Of a DNA stretch of 5,429 nucleotides, positions 1-5,429 are shown piece after piece. A model generated the notes under the pieces. It saw nothing but the letters and a program-made list of their open reading frames with translations, did not search any database and was not told the DNA's origin. Numbering within the stretch: position 1 is the stretch's first letter; each line of letters opens with the position of its first letter. Source of the DNA: an uncultured Alphaproteobacteria bacterium (GTDB lineage Bacteria > Pseudomonadota > Alphaproteobacteria > Rickettsiales > UBA1997); assembly GCA_903898475.1 (NCBI GenBank), contig CAIUFU010000194.1:1-5429 (forward strand), in the 5' to 3' direction. Position numbers and translations under genes: made by a program.

Positions 1-400
1 CTTTAATCAAATCATTTTTGGCCTCATAAACTGCGGCGCTGGATGAAAAAATAAAATGACTCTGGGGGTTGTTACGAATTACCAAATCAATAAAACTCAA
101 AGAATTAGCCACATTATTACGGTAATAAAAAGCGGGATTGAGCATTGATTCTCCTGCTTCAATTGCCGCAGCGAAATGAAAGACCGCGTGAATTTGGTGA
201 TTGGCGAAAATATTTTTTACCAATTTTTCATCGGCAATATCTCCCTCAATAAAAGCAGCTTTTATATTGAGGTTTGCCGCCTGCGAATTTGAAAAATTGT
301 CAATTGCCACAACTTCAAAGCCATCCGACAGCAACAGATCAATCATATGCGACCCGATGTAACCAGCGCCTCCCGTGACTAAAACTTTTTTATTTGGCAT
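1..400 (-). CDS. galE: UDP-glucose 4-epimerase-like NAD-dependent sugar epimerase, N-terminal 133 residues (3' part outside window)
   Basis: The protein is predicted to interconvert UDP-glucose and UDP-galactose (or the N-acetyl forms) in the cytoplasm, supplying nucleotide sugars for glycan synthesis. It starts with ATG at 400 and is cut by the window edge after residue 133. It shows an extended-SDR Rossmann N-terminus: VLVTGGAGYIGSH (residues 6-18) with the GGAGYIG nucleotide loop, the ribose-binding IDN (33-35), GDI (53-55), FHFAA (74-78), and GES...YYRNNV (83-97), typical of GalE. FIFSSSAAVY (116-125) carries the active-site Ser. The catalytic YxxxK lies beyond the window. Glu126 replaces the usual Gly of the AVYG motif. 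The loop after the ribose-binding Asp is short, as in Bacillus-type rather than E. coli GalE. The start codon follows the TAA of the upstream gene by one base and has no Shine-Dalgarno sequence, so translation is probably coupled. Other NDP-sugar epimerase activities cannot be excluded. Confidence 0.9.
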   Translation of the reverse strand, partial: MPNKKVLVTGGAGYIGSHMIDLLLSDGFEVVAIDNFSNSQAANLNIKAAFIEGDIADEKLVKNIFANHQIHAVFHFAAAIEAGESMLNPAFYYRNNVANSLSFIDLVIRNNPQSHFIFSSSAAVYEAKNDLIK

Positions 401-401
401 A

Positions 402-2210
402 TTATATTTCAAAAAATACCAATAACGCATTTTGCGAAACCAGTGCTGGCTTAGTGGCAATTGACTTTAGCTGTTTTTCCAGCACCAGTAATTTTTCACC
501 GCCATAAGTTGCAAAATATTGCGATCGGTCAAGATAAACCCCGCTAAAACCAGCTTTTTTAATGCCTGCGATGAATTCTTTAAAATCGAGAGCGATTATT
601 TTTTGCTGCCAATTGCTGCTTTCTCTGCCGGCAATTGCCGGATAAGACCAACGTAAATTTTTGGAATGGATGTAGGCAACCAGCGAGCCGTAATTGTCTC
701 CATCGCTTTCAGGAAAACTGTAAGACGGCAAGACAAAAATCATTGATTGCGCTGCTTGCGAGGCTTCAATTTTTTCAATAAAATTGCGATCATTAACAAA
801 TTTATTTTTCATCGCCTCACTTTGCGCGGAAAGTTTTGAAACCATTCCCACTTGATCAAAAATTGCCAAGACTGTGACAAAAAATATTGCCATCTGAGCT
901 AATGATTTTTTATCAAAAAGTTTTTTCTGGATAATTTTATCAAAAATCATCGCCATTAAAAACAGCGATATAAAAGCAATAAAAACACAAAATCTGGCAT
1001 GGCTTCTAAGTAGCGGAAATGCCATTGAAAACAGCATTACCAAGCCGCCGGAAGTTGCAAAAAGTACCGATAAAATATTGAGTGCAGCCAGATTGGAAAT
1101 CAGATTTTGATCATCTTTTTTGAGATAAAATTTCTTAATCGTCTTTTTTAGAAATGAATTTTCTTGCTCAAAATTTTTACCCACCAACCATAAAATTAAA
1201 AATAAAAATCCAATTGATCCAATAATACCAAGGCTTGCCGCACTTCTTTCAGACTCACCGCTGACCAGCTTTTCAAAAGCATTGGTCAGGTTTGAAAAAT
1301 AATTGAAGTAGTGATTACTAACCGGCAGCAACAAATTAACGATACGAAGACCGAAAAATTCACTATCTCCAACGCCTCGAGACGCCACCTGCGAGTTAAA
1401 GCCGTGATTGAGATGATAGATTAATGTAGGCAAATATAGGTAAGACAAAACCGCAAAAATTATGACGCAGAGAGAAATTGCAGAGGCGAAGTTTTTATCA
1501 AAAAAACTTTCTTTTTTTAAGCCCTGCAAAATCCCGGCAAAAATGAAAATTATGCAGCTGTAGTAAGCGTAATAGACTCCGCTAATTGCAATCAGCACAC
1601 AAATGGCAGCGGCAATTAGAAAAAATTTATTTAACGAAAGACAATATTGTCCTTTTTTATTCATCCCAACTACAGAAATTTTATCAGAGGCAATCCAAAG
1701 CCCTATCATAATTGCCAGCGGCGCCACCATGTAGTTAGAAAGAAAGAGATGCCAAATATTGCGAGTAAAATGATAGGGCAAGAAGGCGTATAAAACGCTG
1801 ATGCAGCAGGCAGTAAAAATGCTGATTTGAAAACTGCGCAGCACAATAAAAGAGCTGCCGGCAATGAGGGCGAAGGTTAAAATAAAAAAACAATTCGCGA
1901 TGAGAAACGGGTTATCCGAAAAATAAGTAAAAAATTTGATGATTAAAATTTGCAGCAAATCGGCCTGCAGGGGAAAGTCGTAGATGTTAAATATCTCGCT
2001 AAAATGCGGCAAACCAAGGTTGGGATTATGAATAAACCAACCGGTATCGATGATATTTTTAATGACAAAAAGATAGAAGAGCCCGTCATTATTGTAGTTA
2101 AAAGTCGGAAGATTGAGGTCAATTTTCCAAATTTGAAAAACTAGCGCAAATACCGCGATAGAAAGAGCCGGCGCCAATAAATATATCGCAGAATTTTTTA
2201 ATAATTTCAT
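402..2210 (-). CDS. Polytopic membrane protein, probable GT-C-type glycosyltransferase with C-terminal extracytoplasmic domain (602 aa)
   Basis: This is an integral membrane protein with about 11-12 hydrophobic segments spread between residues 7 and 455, followed by a soluble C-terminal domain (about 460-602). After TM1 a first outer loop holds NYNNDGLFY (38-46), GWFIHNPNLGLP (57-68) and YDFP (77-80). The Asp at 42 is in the place where GT-C enzymes keep a catalytic acid. Further conserved-looking motifs are LPYHFTRNIWHLFLSNY (144-160), LRSHARF (401-407) and, in the C-terminal domain, LPSYSFPES (494-502), LRWSYPAIAGRE (519-530) and GVYLDRSQY (557-565). From memory, this combination recurs in bacterial proteins labelled hypothetical protein or sugar translocase. 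Transfer of a lipid-linked sugar is inferred from the fold. The ATG at 2210 overlaps the upstream stop as ATGA and lacks a Shine-Dalgarno sequence, so translational coupling is likely. The first 33 residues are paralogous (21/33 identical) to the orphan frame at 4338-4448. Confidence 0.85.
   Translation of the reverse strand: MKLLKNSAIYLLAPALSIAVFALVFQIWKIDLNLPTFNYNNDGLFYLFVIKNIIDTGWFIHNPNLGLPHFSEIFNIYDFPLQADLLQILIIKFFTYFSDNPFLIANCFFILTFALIAGSSFIVLRSFQISIFTACCISVLYAFLPYHFTRNIWHLFLSNYMVAPLAIMIGLWIASDKISVVGMNKKGQYCLSLNKFFLIAAAICVLIAISGVYYAYYSCIIFIFAGILQGLKKESFFDKNFASAISLCVIIFAVLSYLYLPTLIYHLNHGFNSQVASRGVGDSEFFGLRIVNLLLPVSNHYFNYFSNLTNAFEKLVSGESERSAASLGIIGSIGFLFLILWLVGKNFEQENSFLKKTIKKFYLKKDDQNLISNLAALNILSVLFATSGGLVMLFSMAFPLLRSHARFCVFIAFISLFLMAMIFDKIIQKKLFDKKSLAQMAIFFVTVLAIFDQVGMVSKLSAQSEAMKNKFVNDRNFIEKIEASQAAQSMIFVLPSYSFPESDGDNYGSLVAYIHSKNLRWSYPAIAGRESSNWQQKIIALDFKEFIAGIKKAGFSGVYLDRSQYFATYGGEKLLVLEKQLKSIATKPALVSQNALLVFFEI
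2111..2150 (-). repeat. 40-bp direct repeat, copy 1 (inside the 602-aa gene, codons 20-33)
   Basis: This copy matches 4349-4388 at 39 of 40 positions; the one difference is 2134 T against 4372 G, which gives Gln versus Pro. It encodes FALVFQIWKIDLN plus flanking bases. The match ends sharply at 2110. On the other side, the remaining 60 bp back to the start codon are only 37/60 identical to the second copy, so the near-identity is local rather than a property of the whole paralogous region. Confidence 0.9.
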
Positions 2211-4324
2211 TTCGAAAGATTTATTTTTTCATAAATAATCACACTCTCCTTACCTTCGTGCATTTGAGCAAAAATGCGGTAATTTTTATCCAATAAGTTT
2301 TGCAGGTTTTTTATCTCCGCTTTCGACATTGATTGCAGAGCAATTATCTTCTGATTTTGATTTTGCACCAACACCACCCATCTTTTTTCTCGGAGTTGGA
2401 TTAGATTGTAAATGCTGTTTAGCTCTTCTTGATAAAACATATGGTGCATATTGATGTTTTGCAGGGGCGACTTGATGCGTAGTTCCAGATCAAAAAAATA
2501 ATCTTTGTGATTCAAGACCAGCATCAAAACATCATCGCGCACAAAAGATGGGCTAGAACCAATATGGCGTTTAATAAAATTAACCTCCTCTACCCATACC
2601 GGAACTTCTTCTTGAGAGAATTTTTTGGTAATGAATTTTTCCGATAAAAGCGGGTAGCTAAAAAGATTAAACAAAAAAGCTGAGCCTAAATAAGACAGCA
2701 AAAGCAGCGGCACACTAAATAGAAAAATATCAACTTTTGGCTTCGGTAAAAACCAAATTAGATCTTTTTTGGTAAAGTTTTTGCAAAATTTATCCGCAAA
2801 AATTACCAGCAAAATCATCGCCGGATAGCAGCAGTGAAAAAGGTTGGTCTCGTGACTTCTACCAATAAAATAGCTGAATAATCCAATGCCCAACAAAGTT
2901 AGGGCAAAAATAAAACTATTTTGCTGCGAGTAATTTTTGGTTAAAAAATTATTCACTGAAAGCGCCAATCCAATGACATAAATCAACACCGGCAACATCC
3001 ATAATCCCAGAAGCGGAATCGGTAGCGCGGCATAACCAAAATCAAAGGCGGCGGCGTGCCCTGCTATGACCCAAGAAATTACCGGCCATTGCCCATATTT
3101 TATACGCAAAATAAAAAATAATGCCGCCCAAACTGCGGTTAAAATTCCCAAAGATTTTGCTAGATGCGCAACAAAGCCCTTGAATTGAAAAGTATTTTTG
3201 AATTTCTCATGACCTAAAAATATCAATAGAGTTAGAAATATTGGCACTCCGCTATCTAGGTTCCACAGCGTAGCCAAAGCAGCAAATATCAAGCCTGCGT
3301 AATATTTTAGAGCAGTAGGATTCTTTAAAAAAACCACCAAGAAACTGAGCAGTAGCGCCGGAAATAATAAGCGAATTGGCTCATATTGAAATACAACATG
3401 ACCCTCCAGCGGCCAGATATCGCAAATAAAAAACTGCACATAAACCAGTGCCACAAATCCGATGAGAGCGAGTAATTTATTTTCAATAATTGAAAATAAA
3501 AAAAATGCTAAAGAGCCTAGTGACACAACTAAAAGCAATGCCAAAACCGAAGTAAGGGTTAAAATATTTGCCGGAAAAATATAGAGAAAGAGCTGGGTAA
3601 AATAAGCATATAATCCGTAGTGATTTTTGAAATCTATCAGCAGAGTTTTGCCAAAATATTCTTGAATTATCGGATAAGTCACCGGACTAAGATTTATACT
3701 ACTATCCTCTAAAGCGCGACAATACTCATCAAATATCCCATAGCTTGCAACCAGCATAGACAATAGCGCAGCTACTATCACGAAAACTAACGAGACTCTT
3801 TTTTCAAGTAGCTTACGCGCAAAAATTCCGTAGTTAAGAACCCCTAGAGCGATTATTATTCCCAAAAAAATCGTAAATGGCGCTAAGTACAATTCTATTT
3901 TCTGCGAAGTAGCAAAAACACTGTAACTGCCGCCGAGCGCAAACATCAAAAATGTCGCAGCCAAGAAAGTGCAAATGACCGTTAAGTGAGAATAGAAGAG
4001 GTAACGATCCTTTCTGGCTAGCCAAGGGGCGAGATATTTTTTTGATAAAAAAAGTGAGAGAAAAAGAATCGCGGTAATAGAGATAATCGAAACAACATAA
4101 CTAAAGCTCTCCCGCTTTTCTTGCAGCACAACTCCAGAAATATCATCAGGTCTGTCATGCACCGTCAGTGCGACGGCGTGGCTTCTAACTTCTTTTACAC
4201 TAGGTTCAGGGGCGTCATAAAACTTAAAAACAAATAGCGTCGCAGCCATTATCACCAGCACTGCCAAGCAGCAGTTGAGGCTTAAAATAATATTTGAAAC
4301 GAAATATCTATTATTTCCGCTCAT
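2207..4324 (-). CDS. Large polytopic membrane protein, putative GT-C-type glycosyltransferase (about 705 aa)
   Basis: I do not recognise a characterised family. Numbering is from the ATG at 4324. TM1 (about 10-34) is followed by a hydrophilic stretch (36-75), then about a dozen hydrophobic segments to residue ~557 and a soluble C-terminal domain (~560-705). Conserved-looking motifs are FGKTLLIDFKNHYGLYAYF (224-242) in an outer loop, EPIRLLFP (315-322), WNLDSG (354-359) and YFIGRSHETNL (485-495). A tract of 'G-K-x-LL-x-D ... YG' together with 'GRSHxxNL' is something I associate with uncharacterised bacterial sugar-transfer membrane proteins; a GT-C role is inferred. The frame stays open up to a TTG at 4360, which would add 12 residues. 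I prefer ATG 4324 because the TTG lies inside a repeat belonging to the truncated paralog upstream. No Shine-Dalgarno sequence precedes either start, and the preceding 36-codon frame ends 13 bp before the ATG. The stop overlaps the next gene by 4 bp. Confidence 0.8.
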   Translation of the reverse strand: MSGNNRYFVSNIILSLNCCLAVLVIMAATLFVFKFYDAPEPSVKEVRSHAVALTVHDRPDDISGVVLQEKRESFSYVVSIISITAILFLSLFLSKKYLAPWLARKDRYLFYSHLTVICTFLAATFLMFALGGSYSVFATSQKIELYLAPFTIFLGIIIALGVLNYGIFARKLLEKRVSLVFVIVAALLSMLVASYGIFDEYCRALEDSSINLSPVTYPIIQEYFGKTLLIDFKNHYGLYAYFTQLFLYIFPANILTLTSVLALLLVVSLGSLAFFLFSIIENKLLALIGFVALVYVQFFICDIWPLEGHVVFQYEPIRLLFPALLLSFLVVFLKNPTALKYYAGLIFAALATLWNLDSGVPIFLTLLIFLGHEKFKNTFQFKGFVAHLAKSLGILTAVWAALFFILRIKYGQWPVISWVIAGHAAAFDFGYAALPIPLLGLWMLPVLIYVIGLALSVNNFLTKNYSQQNSFIFALTLLGIGLFSYFIGRSHETNLFHCCYPAMILLVIFADKFCKNFTKKDLIWFLPKPKVDIFLFSVPLLLLSYLGSAFLFNLFSYPLLSEKFITKKFSQEEVPVWVEEVNFIKRHIGSSPSFVRDDVLMLVLNHKDYFFDLELRIKSPLQNINMHHMFYQEELNSIYNLIQLREKRWVVLVQNQNQKIIALQSMSKAEIKNLQNLLDKNYRIFAQMHEGKESVIIYEKINLSK

Positions 4325-4337
4325 GAAGAGGCTGCTA

Positions 4338-4448
4338 TTAATTATGCTGATTGAGGTCAATTTTCCAAATTGGAAAAACTAGCGCAAAAGTAATCATAGC
4401 AAGGGCTGGAGCTATAAAATATGCCAACGATTTTTTTAGAAAATTCAT
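4338..4448 (-). pseudogene. Truncated paralog of the 402-2210 gene: N-terminal 33 codons only (36-codon orphan frame)
   Basis: The minus strand from ATG 4448 reads MNFLKKSLAYFIAPALAMIT, then FALVFPIWKIDLNQHN and TAA. Over 33 residues it aligns without gaps to the start of the 602-residue protein (MKLLKNSAIY..., 21 identities). Similarity ends sharply after ...IWKIDLN. The last three codons are unrelated, and the rest of the gene is replaced by the ~705-residue gene in another frame. Hence this is most simply a gene remnant left by recombination or insertion. It starts 27 bp after the stop of the upstream mannosyltransferase-like gene and has no Shine-Dalgarno sequence. It keeps an open frame with a single N-terminal TM-like stretch, so it might still be translated as a short leader that couples ribosomes to the next gene. 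That role is speculation. An A7 run spans codons 4-6. Confidence 0.75.
4349..4388 (-). repeat. 40-bp direct repeat, copy 2 (end of the truncated paralog)
   Basis: This is the same sequence as 2111-2150 with one mismatch, in the same orientation and 2238 bp away. The two copies bracket the ~705-aa gene. The inner edge of this copy is exactly where the orphan frame loses similarity to the 602-aa gene, marking a recombination junction. The TTG at 4360, an alternative start for the ~705-aa gene, lies within it. Confidence 0.9.
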
Positions 4449-4475
4449 GCGTATTTAAAAATATTTAAACAAGTT

Positions 4476-5309
4476 TTACACAACAAAAACCAACCCAGAA
4501 AGCCATGAGTAGTACATAAAAATCATGACCTCGACAAAGCAAAAAAACACCATCCATCCAAAAACTTTGATTTGAACTAACTTAGCACACAACAAAAGTA
4601 TCGGAGCCTGAAACCAGATGTATCTTGGCATGCTAAGCATTAACCCGGTTGATAGCGGTATCATTGTACAGAAAAATGAGAATATCGCTAAATCATAACG
4701 CTTTTTTACAAACAAATAAACACAGCTAAGCAGTGCTACCAAGCTCATTGTGGAAGCCAAAAGAGTAAAAGTGCTCTCACGAAATCCCTGAATAACATTT
4801 AGAATTGGACTACTAATAACCCGTCCCCACGCTTTCGAGGCATGAACAAATGCCAAAGCATCACCAGTATGAAAATGCAAAAATATCATAAAACTTAGCA
4901 GGCCTGAACTAAGCATTACTCCCGCCACAATCATTTTGATTTTTTGCTGTAACTTATCGCGCCAAAACATCTTAAAAACCGTAACTATGTAAGATGCCAA
5001 CATCACAATCCCAACCACCTTGATTGCACTTAAGAAAAATCCCCAAGCACCCAAATAAAAATATTTCTTTTGATGTAGGAAATAAAAACAAACGCAGGTC
5101 AAAAAAAGAAATAATGTTTCGGTGTAACCAGCGTTCGCGTAAATTGCATAAGGATTAAAAGTCACAACTGCACCAGTTACAACCAATGTGGCGTCCGGAA
5201 GGTATTTTTTACAAAATAGGATGAAGGCAAAAATCGTTACAAAAAAAAATACTTTATTTACTGCAATCAGAGCTACGGCATTGGAAGAGCTAAATATTTT
5301 TTTAAACAT
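4476..5309 (-). CDS. PIG-V-like mannosyltransferase homolog, N-terminally truncated (277 aa from the ATG with Shine-Dalgarno)
   Basis: The protein resembles bacterial members of the PIG-V (GPI mannosyltransferase 2) GT-C family, which take sugars from polyprenyl/dolichyl-phosphate donors at the outer membrane face. Motifs, numbered from ATG 5309, are NPYAIYANAGYTETLF (52-67; family form NP..ifls.gYtEslF), GDALAFVHASKAWGR (149-163; family form GDPLAFvhaq.aWgR) and LSMPRYIWFQAPILLL (225-240; family form lSMPRYvlv.FPl). About seven hydrophobic segments are present. Full-length relatives are roughly 380-500 residues and begin with a WDxxWY-type loop carrying the catalytic Asp; that region is absent here. 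The frame stays open upstream to a TGA at 5424-5426, and a TTG at 5384 would give 302 residues. I chose 5309 because an AGGAGA lies 9 bp before it. The protein is therefore either a broken gene or a shortened, possibly inactive product. A T9 run encodes the first TM segment. Confidence 0.7.
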   Translation of the reverse strand: MFKKIFSSSNAVALIAVNKVFFFVTIFAFILFCKKYLPDATLVVTGAVVTFNPYAIYANAGYTETLFLFLTCVCFYFLHQKKYFYLGAWGFFLSAIKVVGIVMLASYIVTVFKMFWRDKLQQKIKMIVAGVMLSSGLLSFMIFLHFHTGDALAFVHASKAWGRVISSPILNVIQGFRESTFTLLASTMSLVALLSCVYLFVKKRYDLAIFSFFCTMIPLSTGLMLSMPRYIWFQAPILLLCAKLVQIKVFGWMVFFCFVEVMIFMYYSWLSGLVFVV

Positions 5310-5423
5310 GGAACTCTGTCTCCTACTCATCGGCACCAAGAAAGCAATTAAAAGTAATTTTTCAAAAGTCAAAAACCGCTGCAAATGAATTTCGTTCCCA
5401 ATCTCTCTATTTGGTTTGTAATG
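5310..5423 (-). other. Open in-frame extension upstream of the mannosyltransferase-like gene, closed by TGA
   Basis: The 38 codons between the TGA at 5424-5426 and the ATG at 5309 read as HYKPNREIGNEIHLQRFLTF and continue through LLLIAFLVPMSRRQ. LLLIAFLVPM falls about where relatives carry the AFFPLYP segment, and HYKPN... could follow the family's ...IAxxGY loop. Both placements are weak and were made by eye. If they hold, this is the coding remainder of a longer gene interrupted by a nonsense codon or a nearby frameshift just past the window edge. Alternative starts in this stretch are TTG 5384 and ATG 5330; neither has a usable Shine-Dalgarno sequence. Confidence 0.4.
5319..5324 (-). promoter_or_regulatory. 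Shine-Dalgarno sequence before ATG 5309
   Basis: The minus strand reads AGGAGA with 9 bases to the ATG at 5309. It is the only strong ribosome-binding site seen before any candidate start in this window, and it decides the preferred start of the mannosyltransferase-like gene. It lies within the open frame, so chance occurrence in coding DNA is possible. Confidence 0.5.
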
Positions 5424-5429
5424 TCACAA

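Noticed and set aside
1950..2144. Plus-strand open frame of 64 codons
   Set aside because: It lies wholly antisense within the well-supported 602-aa gene, has low-complexity composition and shows no recognisable motif.
3834..4025. Minus-strand open frame of 63 codons in another frame
   Set aside because: It is an out-of-frame shadow of the ~705-aa gene, with no Shine-Dalgarno sequence and no protein features.
4325..4448. The orphan frame as the true N-terminus of the ~705-aa protein through a frameshift
   Set aside because: The orphan matches the start of the 602-aa family, not of this protein. The ~705-aa frame has its own ATG and first TM, so a remnant explains it better than a frameshifted single gene.
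4449..4475. Possible promoter or terminator in the A+T-rich gap (TTTAAA repeated around TATTT)
   Set aside because: The pairing is only A-T and short, there is no T-tail stem-loop, and no convincing -35/-10 pair could be placed. It is expected by chance in such A+T-rich DNA.
5188..5388. Plus-strand open frame of 66 codons
   Set aside because: It is antisense to the PIG-V-like gene, whose motifs prove the minus-strand reading.
5424..5426. TGA as a recoded Trp or Gly codon (alternative genetic code)
   Set aside because: No in-frame TGA occurs inside the other long genes, Trp uses TGG, and a TGA ends the ~705-aa gene in a neat ATGA overlap. The standard code is the simpler reading.

Overview
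The window is A+T-rich bacterial DNA. All of its genes are read from the minus strand, so gene order in the direction of transcription runs from high to low coordinates. The layout looks like part of a surface-polysaccharide or glycoconjugate locus. Three large polytopic membrane proteins of glycosyltransferase C (GT-C) type are followed by the start of a UDP-glucose 4-epimerase-like gene, galE. The taxon cannot be fixed from this sequence. Low G+C, tight gene packing and few Shine-Dalgarno sites fit many groups, and the proteins look most like those of Gram-negative bacteria. The standard genetic code fits: TGG is used for Trp and both TAA and TGA are used as stops.

In transcription order, the first gene (stop at 4476) encodes a homolog of the PIG-V-like mannosyltransferases. 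It lacks the N-terminal catalytic region of that family. Its frame is closed by a TGA at 5424-5426, and the only good Shine-Dalgarno sequence in the window (5319-5324) sits inside the frame, before an ATG at 5309. Next comes a 36-codon orphan reading frame (4338-4448). Its first 33 codons are a paralog of the N-terminus of the gene at 402-2210, after which it ends abruptly. Then comes a ~705-residue membrane protein (2207-4324). It overlaps by an ATGA the 602-residue membrane protein (402-2210), which is separated by 1 bp from the partial galE (1-400).

The most notable structure is a pair of direct repeats, 39/40 identical, at 2111-2150 and 4349-4388. Each lies at the same place in the 602-residue gene and in its truncated paralog, and together they bracket the ~705-residue gene. 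The flanking 60 bp of each copy are only about 62% identical (37/60). The locus therefore looks mosaic: a cassette was probably inserted into, or swapped within, a family of related membrane-protein genes by short-homology recombination. Recombination between the copies would delete the ~705-residue gene and restore a complete hybrid 602-type gene.

As a working model, the membrane proteins would transfer sugars from polyprenyl-phosphate donors on the outer face of the cytoplasmic membrane, and the epimerase would supply a nucleotide sugar. The model is inferred from fold type and gene order; no substrate can be read from the sequence. No RNA genes, CRISPR arrays, complete mobile elements, terminators or convincing promoters were seen, and there is no gene-free stretch above 100 bp.
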